Shown: positions 1-7,461 of the stretch, one piece after another
How the letters are laid out: each line of letters starts with the position of its first letter
Numbering within the stretch: the first letter of the stretch is position 1
Assembly (NCBI GenBank): GCA_021732785.1
Contig: JAKFUG010000003.1
Location: 124,001-188,000, forward strand
Direction of reading: 5' to 3'
Length of the DNA: 64,000 nucleotides
Origin: Planctomycetaceae bacterium
GTDB taxonomy: Bacteria > Planctomycetota > Planctomycetia > Planctomycetales > Planctomycetaceae
Translations under genes and position numbers: made by a program
Notes under the pieces: generated by a model
What the model was told of the DNA's origin: nothing
Databases searched by the model: none
Seen by the model: only the letters and a program-made list of their open reading frames with translations

Positions 1-387
1 GGCCGGGTGGTTGATCATGCCGGCAATCCCGTCGCGGATGCCGAAGTGGTCATCAGCCAGGGCAAACAATCGATCGCTAAAATCACCAGCGATCAATCGG
101 GCGTGTTCTCCGTGAGCGGTCTGAAGGGCGGCGTTTACGACGTCCGCAGCGGCAACACCGCCGGCAGCTTCCGGATCTGGACAGCCACCGCCGCCCCGGA
201 ATCATCCAAAGAACAAGCCTTGGTGATCCTGGGCAAGAACGGCACTCGCGGAGCGCTGGGCGGGTTGGGCGGCGGAACGCTCGTCCTCGCGGCTGCCGTG
301 GTCGCCAGTTTGATCATTTCCGCTATTGCGATCAGCAAGCTGAATGATCTCCAGGACGACGTGAACAAAATTCCGAAATCGCCATAA
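1..387 (+). CDS. Small membrane-anchored Ig-like (carboxypeptidase-regulatory-like) protein, 5' partial
   Basis: The reading frame is open from base 1, so the start and any signal peptide lie outside the window; the GTG at 7 is only an internal valine codon. What remains (128 residues) is a beta-sandwich-like segment beginning GRVVDHAGNPVADAEVV, typical of carboxypeptidase regulatory-like domains, then a Gly-rich stretch, one hydrophobic segment (about residues 86-108 of the fragment) and a short tail ending in IPKSP. It is a clear paralog of the complete gene at 802-1362: both share GRVVDH, the VF.VS.LKGG turn, the C-terminal membrane segment and the LQDDVN.IPKSP tail. The domain is probably exported and held to a membrane by the C-terminal segment (inference). 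Function is unknown; surface or envelope display is a guess. A strong hairpin terminator follows at 420-457. Confidence 0.8.
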   Translation, partial: GRVVDHAGNPVADAEVVISQGKQSIAKITSDQSGVFSVSGLKGGVYDVRSGNTAGSFRIWTATAAPESSKEQALVILGKNGTRGALGGLGGGTLVLAAAVVASLIISAIAISKLNDLQDDVNKIPKSP

Positions 388-419
388 CCAGCGCGATTCG
401 TCGCCGTTTTGAACTCCTG

Positions 420-467
420 TCGCCCGGCGATTGGTCTTAAGGACTTTCGCCGGGCGATTGTCATTTT
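420..467 (+). terminator. Rho-independent terminator after the first gene
   Basis: Perfect 11-base arms at 420-430 (TCGCCCGGCGA) and 447-457 (TCGCCGGGCGA), with a 16-base loop, are followed by a T-rich run ending TCATTTT. It lies 33 bases after the stop codon of the upstream gene. Confidence 0.75.
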
Positions 468-651
468 CAGCGAGTTTCCCAGCCCGGCCGTTAAACTCAC
501 CCCGTCTTATGAGACGCGAGCAACTTTGGAAAGAGTTCAGACTTTCTGATTGTTCTGGTTCCACTCGGAAATCCACTCAAACCGATATTGACCCACGGAT
601 AGACTGTGTCGCGCCGACATTTCGTTTTTCCGGCAGGGTCGTGTTCTGGTC

Positions 652-694
652 TTGTGAGTGTGGTTTCTCCTCCTCCGCCGAAACTCCACACACA
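652..694 (+). promoter_or_regulatory. Leader hairpin with pyrimidine-rich loop upstream of the second paralog
   Basis: GTGTGG plus TTTC on the left pair with GAAA and CCACAC on the right, and outer TTGT pairs with ACAA, allowing two small bulges. The loop contains TCCTCCTCC, complementary to a Shine-Dalgarno sequence; the gene's own AGGAG lies near 791-795. A regulatory role is inference. Confidence 0.3.
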
Positions 695-801
695 ACGATT
701 GGTTCACCGTTCTGTTGCGAAAGCCGGAATGTTCAGCCGCACCGCAGCGGATGGGACAGGGGGTCTCTCCGGGACTCGATGGAAATGGTCAGGAGCAGTG
801 A

Positions 802-1362
802 ATGAAAATCACGAATCTCGTGAAGGGCGCTGTGGTGACGCTGGCTGCCTTGGGCATGGTGATGCCTCAAGGACAAGTTCAGGCCGCCACGGGCCTCAAG
901 ACAATCAAGGCCGTGAAGACAGTGGAAGTTTCCGCTGTCGACGTTGCCTTGAGCAATGGCAGCCTCGTGGGTCGCGTTGTCGACCACACTGGCACCGCGA
1001 TGACTTCGAAAGAAGTGGTCGTTCGCCAGGGCAAGAACGAAATCTCGAAGGTGAAGACCGACAGCAACGGCGTCTTCGCGGTTTCCAACCTCAAGGGCGG
1101 GCTGTATGAAGTCACCGCCGGTACGTCCACCGGGACGTTCCGCGTGTGGACCGAATCCGCCGCTCCGCAATCGGCCGCCGAACAAGCCATGCTCGTGGTC
1201 GGCGAAAGCGCCACCCGCGGCAACGGCTTCGGCGGACTGATGGGCGATGGCACGCTGGTTCTCACCGCCGCCGTCATTGCCACGTTGATCATCTCCGGCG
1301 TCGCGCTGAACCGGATCAACAATCTGCAAGACGACGTCAACCACATTCCGAAGTCACCGTAA
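802..1362 (+). CDS. Small membrane-anchored Ig-like (carboxypeptidase-regulatory-like) protein
   Basis: A 186-residue protein. Residues 1-28 look like a Sec signal peptide (positive start, hydrophobic core, AQA-like end near VQAA). Residues about 52-125 form a carboxypeptidase-regulatory-like beta domain (GRVVDHTGTAMTSKEVVV). A Gly-rich linker (139-150) leads to one membrane segment (about 151-169) and a short tail ending LQDDVNHIPKSP. The ATG is preceded by AGGAG with 6-7 bases spacing, which supports this start. It is a tandem paralog of the truncated gene at the window's left edge; each copy has its own terminator, so they are likely separate transcripts. The domain family is widespread in planctomycete surface proteins, but this short single-domain, C-terminally anchored form is not one whose role I know. 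Confidence 0.8.
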   Translation: MKITNLVKGAVVTLAALGMVMPQGQVQAATGLKTIKAVKTVEVSAVDVALSNGSLVGRVVDHTGTAMTSKEVVVRQGKNEISKVKTDSNGVFAVSNLKGGLYEVTAGTSTGTFRVWTESAAPQSAAEQAMLVVGESATRGNGFGGLMGDGTLVLTAAVIATLIISGVALNRINNLQDDVNHIPKSP

Positions 1363-1405
1363 GCGACTTCGCGAATCCGTTGAGGATCGCATCGATTGGC
1401 GACGT

Positions 1406-1451
1406 CCGCTGTTGCTCCTTCGGGAAACAACAGCGGGCGTTGTTCATTTTA
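1406..1451 (+). terminator. Terminator between the Ig-like gene and the convergent barstar gene
   Basis: Arms CCGCTGTTG (1406-1414) and CAACAGCGG (1428-1436) enclose a 13-base loop containing a CTTCGG-like turn. A T-rich stretch, TTGTTCATTTTA, follows on the plus strand. Being palindromic and between convergent genes it may work both ways. Confidence 0.65.
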
Positions 1452-1838
1452 CGGGCCCGTCGCAAACGGCTTCCACTCCGCGGGAACTTCCCGATCGGCA
1501 GGCCACACCACGGTGATGTGCGGCGGAGCCTCCGATTCCGATTGCAACAGGCTCTGAATCAATTCGAGATACGTCGCGCGATGCCGACTCCCCTCCGCGA
1601 ACGGCAGGCTTTCGTGTCGCAGCACGATTTCCGTATCGGCCGGCAGCCACGATCGATCGCGCAGGCAATCGTGCAGCGCGTCCCAGTTTCCACCGAAATA
1701 ACCCGGCAGCTTCAAGTGCTTCCGCATCACACCAAAGAGTTCACGCCGGGTGCGAATATGAGCCGACAACGGAACGATCACCGTTCCCGGTGGAGCGTAA
1801 CTGCGGGGATCGGTGACGATGACCAGCCGTGATGTCAT
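1449..1838 (-). CDS. Barstar-family ribonuclease inhibitor
   Basis: 129 residues. The segment GYFGGNWDALHDCLRD (about 46-61) is the barstar hallmark: the helix and loop that plug the active site of barnase-type RNases, including an Asp in the equivalent region. Barstar proteins are about 90 residues; this one has a somewhat longer C-terminal part. Its start overlaps the last four bases of the upstream RNase gene (1835-1838), implying translational coupling and stoichiometric production of inhibitor. The protein has no signal peptide, so it should stay in the cytoplasm and protect against RNase that has not been exported. It is not named barstar in a specific organism here, only by family. Confidence in the family is high because of both the motif and the neighbour. 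Confidence 0.85.
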   Translation of the reverse strand: MTSRLVIVTDPRSYAPPGTVIVPLSAHIRTRRELFGVMRKHLKLPGYFGGNWDALHDCLRDRSWLPADTEIVLRHESLPFAEGSRHRATYLELIQSLLQSESEAPPHITVVWPADREVPAEWKPFATGP

Positions 1839-2482
1839 CCGCGCACCTTCCGAAAACTGTTGTAGTGGTCGTGGGTGTAATACGCTTCTCCGTCTTTGCC
1901 GATGATGATCCGCTGCGGTCCCGGTCCACCGATCCCCGGTGTGGGATGCACGTACTCGGTGTAATAGCCCGCGGGTTGTTTCGGCAAGCGTTTTTCCAGG
2001 TTGCGAAACGTGCTGCCGTCGTTTCGGTGCGGGAATTTGTCCCCGCGCTCAATCCGTTCTAGTGTCGGATGCAGATCGACGTCCCCCTGGAACGCCACGC
2101 GCCCGGATTGATCTTTGACGGTGACATTCCTGACGATCAATCGATCATTCGCGGACTTCGTAACGCCACCATCTGTTTTGGATGCACGCGGGGAGACCGT
2201 CGGGTTTTCCGCGCGTGGTCCGGGCAGAATCTCCGGTAAGTCTGCGGTCGGTTTCTCGGATTCCACGGGGACGACAGCATTGTTGCGGTCGGCAGTCGTT
2301 CCCGGAATGACTTCGATCGGGGGCTCGAAGTGCGCATTCTGGTCCGGCGTCGGCGCAGCCGGGCGCTCACCGCGCGGCAGTGGCTGATTCGCGACCCAAT
2401 AGGCAACGACCAGAATCGCAATGACGGAAAACAACCACCGCGGCGGCTTCCAACGTTGCGGTGACGAATCCAAACTTGGCAT
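1835..2482 (-). CDS. Membrane-anchored barnase-like (N1/T1 family) ribonuclease
   Basis: 215 residues. Residues 16-32 form a single N-terminal membrane segment; 33-120 are a Pro/Glu-rich, probably disordered linker; about 125-215 resemble the barnase/guanyl-specific ribonuclease fold. The catalytic triad of the family can be placed: Glu176 (in YYTEY), Arg191 (PQRIIIG) and His206 (THDHY). The spacing of 15 and 15 residues is close to barnase (Glu73-Arg87-His102). With N-in topology the RNase would face the periplasm or exterior (inference). The inhibitor gene overlaps its stop codon. Classical barnase is secreted free, so anchoring through a TM segment and long linker is unusual. A toxin, nutrient-scavenging or defence role is possible; the sequence does not decide. 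Confidence 0.8.
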   Translation of the reverse strand: MPSLDSSPQRWKPPRWLFSVIAILVVAYWVANQPLPRGERPAAPTPDQNAHFEPPIEVIPGTTADRNNAVVPVESEKPTADLPEILPGPRAENPTVSPRASKTDGGVTKSANDRLIVRNVTVKDQSGRVAFQGDVDLHPTLERIERGDKFPHRNDGSTFRNLEKRLPKQPAGYYTEYVHPTPGIGGPGPQRIIIGKDGEAYYTHDHYNSFRKVRG

Positions 2483-2563
2483 CCCTGTTCCCTCAAAAGA
2501 GCATGCCGCGAATCATACCGTCTCGTGTGGTATCATGCCTTCCCTCGACGGCATCGGTTTTAA

Positions 2564-3742
2564 GTGAGGAATCAGCACGCTGTGTTTGTGGCGCACATCA
2601 TCACGCGGTTGATTATCGGCGGGGCGCAGGAGAACACGCTGCTGACCGTCGAGGATCAGATTCGCGACTACGGCGACCACGTGGCGCTCATCACGGGGCC
2701 GGGGTTGGGACCGGAAGGAAGCCTCGAAGAACGAGCACACCGCAGCGGGGCGGAAATGCACGTGCTGCCCCAGTTTCGTCGCAACATTCATCCGCTGCGC
2801 GACTGGTCGAGCTACCGCGATCTCATCGTGCTGCTTCGGCGTTTGAAACCCGATCTGGTGCATACGCACGCTTCCAAAGCGGGCATTCTCGGTCGCTGGG
2901 CGGCGGCGAAAGTCGGGATCCCCGCGGTGCATACCATCCACGGAGCGTCTTTCCATTACGGGCAATCACCGTGGGCATCGTGGTTGTATCGGCGGCTCGA
3001 ACAGAACGCGGCCCGGTCGACGGCGCGGTTCATCAGCGTCGCCGATGCGATGACCGACCAATACGTCGCGGCGGGCATTGCGCCGCGCGACCGGTTCACA
3101 ACCATCTCGTCGGGTTTTGATGTCGCTCCGTTTCTCACGCCGCCGCGCGATCCCGCCGTCGTGCGCCAAGAACTCGGTTTACGACCGGAACACATTGTCA
3201 TCGGAAAGATCGCGCGGCTGTTTCACCTGAAGGGACACGAGTTTCTCATCGCTGCCGCGGGGGCTGTGGCGGCGAAGGTTCCGAACGTCCGGTTTCTGCT
3301 CGTGGGAGACGGCATCCTGCGGGCGGAGTTTGAACAGAAAATCGCGGCAGCCGGATTGGCCGAGCACTTTGTCTTCGCGGGGCTCGTGCCACCGGGACGC
3401 ATTCCCGAATTGATTCACGCGATGGATATCGTCGTGCATACCAGCCTGTGGGAAGGCTTGGCCCGCGTGTTGCCGCAAGGCTTGATCGCCGGGAAGCCGG
3501 TCATCAGCTACGACGTCGACGGGGCCCGCGAAGTGGTGATCCCCGGCGCGACGGGCTGCCTGTTGCCGCCGCAATCGATTGAGCCGCTGTCGCAGGCGAT
3601 GATTGAATTGGCCAACGATGCTGCAATGCGTGCGCGTTTCGGCGCGACAGGCCGCGCGCGATTTGCCGACCAGTTCCGCCATCAGACCATGACCCGCCGC
3701 ATCCGGGAAGTGTATGCAGAGGTTTTAGCCCCCCGTCAATGA
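2564..3742 (+). CDS. GT4-family glycosyltransferase
   Basis: 392 residues from the GTG at 2564; a later GTG at 2588 would give a start MAHIITRLIIGGAQ, closer to the family norm, so the start is uncertain. The N-terminal half has the GGAQ loop of GT-B enzymes and the PDLVHTHASKAG strand; the C-terminal half has IGKIARLFHLKGHEFLI and, around residues 296-330, the donor-binding region HTSLWEGLARVLPQGL with the E-x7-type pattern. This class transfers sugars from activated donors during polysaccharide or lipid-sugar synthesis. It is transcribed alone, divergent from the RNase gene and convergent with the HTTM gene. Acceptor and donor cannot be told from the sequence. Confidence 0.85.
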   Translation: MRNQHAVFVAHIITRLIIGGAQENTLLTVEDQIRDYGDHVALITGPGLGPEGSLEERAHRSGAEMHVLPQFRRNIHPLRDWSSYRDLIVLLRRLKPDLVHTHASKAGILGRWAAAKVGIPAVHTIHGASFHYGQSPWASWLYRRLEQNAARSTARFISVADAMTDQYVAAGIAPRDRFTTISSGFDVAPFLTPPRDPAVVRQELGLRPEHIVIGKIARLFHLKGHEFLIAAAGAVAAKVPNVRFLLVGDGILRAEFEQKIAAAGLAEHFVFAGLVPPGRIPELIHAMDIVVHTSLWEGLARVLPQGLIAGKPVISYDVDGAREVVIPGATGCLLPPQSIEPLSQAMIELANDAAMRARFGATGRARFADQFRHQTMTRRIREVYAEVLAPRQ

Positions 3743-3815
3743 CGGGGGGGGGGACTGTTGATGCGGCGCGAGTCCCGGGATCTGCAAAGCGCGAAGCAAT
3801 GATTGGGGATTCCAT

Positions 3816-5315
3816 TTAATTGGCGTTTGCGGTGTGGCCGTTGCCTACGACGGTGACGTGCTTGCGGAGCACTTCGCGACCGCCGTTTTCGAAGCAGAGC
3901 GTGTATTCGCCCGGTTCCATCGCGTCGGAAATCATGTACATGAAATTCGAGCGGAACTGCTCCCGCAAGGCGATATTGCCCAGGCGATCCACGAGCCGAT
4001 TGCCTTCGTCCAGCATCTTGCATTCGATCCACATGTCTTCGTGCGGCGGCGTGAGATTGCATTGCGCGATCAACGTTTCGCCTTGACGGAACACGCGACG
4101 CCGATCGGCAAGCATGTCGCCCACGAGAATCGTCCCGGTATCCACCGCGAAGAGCTTGTCGCTGTCCCGAATGCGCGTCGGCGTCGACAACAATCGCTCC
4201 AGCACTTCCGGTTCAATTTCCTTCAAGGCATACGGACCTTCCGGACGGCGGTCGCCATACCGATCGAGCCAATGTTCGAGACCGACCCCGCCCAACACGG
4301 CGGCCAACGTCAGCGGCACTCCCGCGGCATACACACTCTTCGCATGCTTCGACCACGCACCGGGTGAGGGCAGGGCCTCGAAAATGCGCTGGACCGATTT
4401 GGCCCAGTTCGTGCCTTTGGTGAGCAGCGCTCCCCACCATTGACGAATGTGCGACACGTCAATTTCATCCAGGAAGCACAGATAGCACGAGAAGCAAACC
4501 ATCGGAAAAATGAGCAGACCGAGAGTCAGCACCGTCATGAAGTGAAACAGAACGCCGATGCCGAGCACCCACGGGCGCCACGAACCGCGCCACACGAGAA
4601 ACACGAACGTCGTTTCCCACACGATGGCGGCATAGGACATCATTTTGATGGACAGCGGATAGAGGCTGATCAACTCACCCAGCGGATGCTTGAAGTTGAT
4701 GTGTGTCATCATCCAGAACTGCAATTGGTCGCCGCTCAGAAACGCAGGCGTGTTCATTTTCGTGATGGCAGCGCCGAAATAAACGATGCCGATCAACAAC
4801 TGCAGACATCGTCTCGGCCAGGCGTGGCCCACGGTATAGTCTGGATCGTGTCCGGCTCGTTTCGAGAGCCACGCATCAATCGACCAGAGAGTGCCGCAAT
4901 GGGAACAGGCCAGCAGTAACAGCATGTGCGACACGATCACGCTGTATTTCGTCATCGTGCTGATGGCGTCGAGATTGCAGAAGTAGAAATACAACACCGA
5001 GCAGACGATGAGCGAGAGCCGTGTGCAATAACCGATCGACACGGTGAACAGCGACAACGTCAGCAAGGAGTACAGCGCGATGGCAATCGGCCCGCTGAAC
5101 TCCGGGAACATGTACGGATAGCCGTAACCCAGCGGCAATGGCGCCGTCGCACCGTCGAGCGAGAAGATTTCCCGGCACGCCAGCCAGCGTGGGAGAACCA
5201 TCGACATCATCACGATGGGCAGCGTGATGCGAACCAGCGCCAATCCGTAAGGAACTTCCGGGGCATAAAAGAAATGTTCGATTTTTTCCCGAACCGTGGC
5301 GTTGTCTTGACTCAT
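3816..5315 (-). CDS. HTTM-domain membrane protein (vitamin K-dependent carboxylase-like)
   Basis: 499 residues. The first ~310 residues hold many hydrophobic helices, with the HTTM features LVRITLPIVMM and the motif region around TMTKYSVIVSHMLLLLACSH. HTTM proteins are the bacterial relatives of the membrane part of gamma-glutamyl carboxylase; no bacterial substrate is generally established. Residues about 345-499 are a soluble, beta-rich tail ending in a predicted Ig-like strand pattern (GEYTLCFENGGREVLRKHVTVV). GGGAGG-like purines (GGGAGG) lie just upstream of the ATG. The gene directly follows a 221-residue gene on the same strand (gap about 75 bases), so the two are probably one operon. 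Confidence 0.75.
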   Translation of the reverse strand: MSQDNATVREKIEHFFYAPEVPYGLALVRITLPIVMMSMVLPRWLACREIFSLDGATAPLPLGYGYPYMFPEFSGPIAIALYSLLTLSLFTVSIGYCTRLSLIVCSVLYFYFCNLDAISTMTKYSVIVSHMLLLLACSHCGTLWSIDAWLSKRAGHDPDYTVGHAWPRRCLQLLIGIVYFGAAITKMNTPAFLSGDQLQFWMMTHINFKHPLGELISLYPLSIKMMSYAAIVWETTFVFLVWRGSWRPWVLGIGVLFHFMTVLTLGLLIFPMVCFSCYLCFLDEIDVSHIRQWWGALLTKGTNWAKSVQRIFEALPSPGAWSKHAKSVYAAGVPLTLAAVLGGVGLEHWLDRYGDRRPEGPYALKEIEPEVLERLLSTPTRIRDSDKLFAVDTGTILVGDMLADRRRVFRQGETLIAQCNLTPPHEDMWIECKMLDEGNRLVDRLGNIALREQFRSNFMYMISDAMEPGEYTLCFENGGREVLRKHVTVVGNGHTANAN

Positions 5316-5390
5316 GATTCAGCCTCCCTGCCGGACGATCGCGAACACGGTCTTGATGAAAAACGAGGTACGACGGATCGCTTGCGGCGA

Positions 5391-6056
5391 TCAGTTCGCA
5401 TACGGCTTGGCGCTCAGACTGGGACCGGCCCAGGAAGTCGGGTCCTGCAGCACGGATGCGGAGTCGCGGAGCGTGGGATTGAAGGCGAAGAACGGACGTC
5501 CCCGCCGGGCGTCGGACATCAGCCGCGGGTTGTCGGTAATCGATTGGGCCGTGGCGTAATTCAGGAAGTCGACGTTCTGCGTCAAGAGTTCGCCGTTATC
5601 CGAGTACGAAGAGAACAGCCAGAAATAGCTGTAGGGTTCCCGCGGTTCATCGAAGCGCAGATCCCACAATGCCTGCGGGAGGTTGTACTTTTTGTGCCAG
5701 CATTCCTGCACGACGAGAATGCGGCGCATGTCTTCGTGATCGGTATGCTTCAACGTGTTGAGCGCCATCTTGCGGAACGTGCTGCCGTAAGCGTCGTAGT
5801 GATGCCGCGGGAGGTCGCCGTAGGGCGAGAAGTGCGGCCAGGGACCAGGGCCCAGTTCGTAATACTTCCCGCTGACCCCTTCGCCGACCACATGGAAGCG
5901 GGTCTCGTAAGGGGACCAGCCGCAGAACATGTCCCAGACGACGTAATACATCATGGGATGGGCGTTGACGCCGAACTTCATCGAATGGGCCACAATGCCC
6001 CATGCCAGCGCACTGAGGTAAAGGGTAATGAACGTCCCTGACAACCATCGCTTCAT
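5391..6056 (-). CDS. Planctomycete protein of unknown function, partner of the HTTM gene
   Basis: 221 residues from the ATG at 6056, which has a strong AAGGAGG eight bases upstream; a GTG two codons earlier is less likely. One N-terminal hydrophobic segment (about residues 4-24) suggests a membrane anchor or uncleaved signal. The rest is rich in Trp, Tyr and His, with WDMFCGWSPYETRFHVVGEG and PRHHYDAYGSTFRKM, and looks like a soluble extracytoplasmic domain. I do not recognise the family. Its position directly upstream of the HTTM gene, and the similar topology seen for accessory proteins of such carboxylase-like enzymes, make a shared role plausible, but this is inference. Confidence 0.6.
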   Translation of the reverse strand: MKRWLSGTFITLYLSALAWGIVAHSMKFGVNAHPMMYYVVWDMFCGWSPYETRFHVVGEGVSGKYYELGPGPWPHFSPYGDLPRHHYDAYGSTFRKMALNTLKHTDHEDMRRILVVQECWHKKYNLPQALWDLRFDEPREPYSYFWLFSSYSDNGELLTQNVDFLNYATAQSITDNPRLMSDARRGRPFFAFNPTLRDSASVLQDPTSWAGPSLSAKPYAN

Positions 6057-6197
6057 AACCACGCCCTCCTTGGCGGGACGGAAACGTCATTTCACGCCGA
6101 TCCGGCGGTGAATTGCGTTCATCGGTAAAAATGGCCGCAACTCACCGCGGCAGAATCGCGATTGCAGCAAAAACGGTCAAGATCATCCCGTATCGTT

Positions 6198-6821
6198 TCA
6201 GTTCCCGGCGGCGGATTTCCTGAAGTCAGGAACCGCGGGGGCCGACTTCGAAACGGGGTTAGCGGGTGCGTATTCAATGTGTTGACGAAACTGGACGTTG
6301 GAGACATCGATTTCGCCGTCCCCGTCCGGAATCGGAAAATCAAAATCGAGTCCGATTCGTTCAAACATCAGCCCCTCTTGGGTGTCGATTGCCAATTGTG
6401 GAGCGACATACCCTTCCGGCGGCGGAGTAATCACGGTGGCCGTCGTCATCTGCAGAATCGACACCCACTGGACCGGAACAGCCTGCACCCCCACGCCCGT
6501 GTTTTTGAAGAGGCGGTTGACATACGGAACTCTGCTCATCACCGGTGTCCCAGATTCGTGACGGGCTTCAATGCGCGCGTTAATCAGGGCGACCCCCTGC
6601 GGGCTCGCATGCAGAACCTCGCCGACGGTGCGCGTTCGGGAAGTGTCATATTGCCACAAGATTTCCACCTTGGACCCCGGCGGTAACGCGGCGACTTCCG
6701 TCGGCCTGACACCCTGCGTCGGAAGAGGTGCAAATGTGGAGACCGTCGCGGCGGACGGAAAGAGCTGGCAACCCGTCAACATCCCGCAAACGACAGTCAG
6801 GCACACGATTCGCAACATCAT
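6198..6821 (-). CDS. Predicted lipoprotein, paralog of the next upstream gene
   Basis: The start is at 6821 or 6818 (two ATGs in a row): AGGAG sits five to eight bases upstream, whereas the longer reading frame has no ribosome site. The protein (206-207 residues) opens with MLRIVCLTVVCGMLTGCQLF, a signal peptide with an LTGC lipobox. The mature part has a segment VRPTEVAALPPGSKV, a short beta-like region, then SRVPYVNRLFKNTGVGVQAVPVQWVSI. The last two parts align with the gene at 6969-7427. Function unknown. It is probably anchored to the inner leaflet of the outer membrane or outer face of the cytoplasmic membrane. Confidence 0.65.
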   Translation of the reverse strand: MMLRIVCLTVVCGMLTGCQLFPSAATVSTFAPLPTQGVRPTEVAALPPGSKVEILWQYDTSRTRTVGEVLHASPQGVALINARIEARHESGTPVMSRVPYVNRLFKNTGVGVQAVPVQWVSILQMTTATVITPPPEGYVAPQLAIDTQEGLMFERIGLDFDFPIPDGDGEIDVSNVQFRQHIEYAPANPVSKSAPAVPDFRKSAAGN

Positions 6822-6968
6822 CACGGCTCCTGGTGGAAGGAGCGCCAATGTCCCCGATATCAGACACGCCGCCTACAGGAAATCATCGATTGGCGGGTCA
6901 TTTTTCGATGAAAAGCGGCAACATCGCACGGTGATCGGCGGGAATTGCGCGATGAACATCGCCGATCG

Positions 6969-7427
6969 CTAGTAACGCGCAGCGCCGGGAAACTCAACCG
7001 AGATTCGCCGCAGGACACATCGATTCGGATGCGGTGCCAACACTACGACGGCGTTGATGTCGCAGAGGGAGATGCAATGCGTCGGCAGTCTTTGGACTCG
7101 CATGCCGGCACTGGTTATCAATCGGCTGACGTACGGAACCTTGTAACGGAGCGGAACGGAATGGCGCGGCGGATTTTGACGGACCACTTCGGACAGCACA
7201 ATCGTCCGCAGGTCGGCTTCCTGAATTCTGCCCACAGTGAGATAACACACACCGTTTTCGATTTGCTCAAGGCCAACTGTTGCACCCATCGGCAGCGACG
7301 CGACTTCGTCGGGAGTTAATGTCCGCGGTGCAGGAAGCTGGCTTTTTTGTACGGTTGATCCCGTTTCCAGCAGCGACCAGCCGGTCAATCCCAGACACGC
7401 GGCGACCAAAAGCATCTCGCGACACAT
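6969..7427 (-). CDS. Predicted exported protein, paralog of the downstream lipoprotein
   Basis: 152 residues with a hydrophobic N terminus (MLLVAACLGLTGWSLL) in which the lipobox Cys of its paralog is replaced (LTGW in place of LTGC), so lipidation is unlikely unless another start or frame is used. Two regions match the gene at 6198-6821: LTPDEVASLPMGATV against VRPTEVAALPPGSKV, and VPYVSRLITSAGMRVQRLP against VPYVNRLFKNTGVGVQAVP. The two genes are 150 bases apart and on the same strand, so they look like a diverged tandem duplication. Function unknown. Confidence 0.55.
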   Translation of the reverse strand: MCREMLLVAACLGLTGWSLLETGSTVQKSQLPAPRTLTPDEVASLPMGATVGLEQIENGVCYLTVGRIQEADLRTIVLSEVVRQNPPRHSVPLRYKVPYVSRLITSAGMRVQRLPTHCISLCDINAVVVLAPHPNRCVLRRISVEFPGAARY

Positions 7428-7461
7428 GGTGATTTTTCCGATCTTCCGCGGTCAACCGGGA

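Larger units (their letters stand above)
388..801. other. Intergenic region with terminator and leader hairpin
   Basis: This 414-base gap between the two paralogous genes holds the terminator at 420-467 and an imperfect hairpin at 652-694. I see no convincing gene. Short ORFs here (for example 431-805) lack recognisable content and overlap the hairpins. No clear -35/-10 pair could be picked with confidence. Confidence 0.5.
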
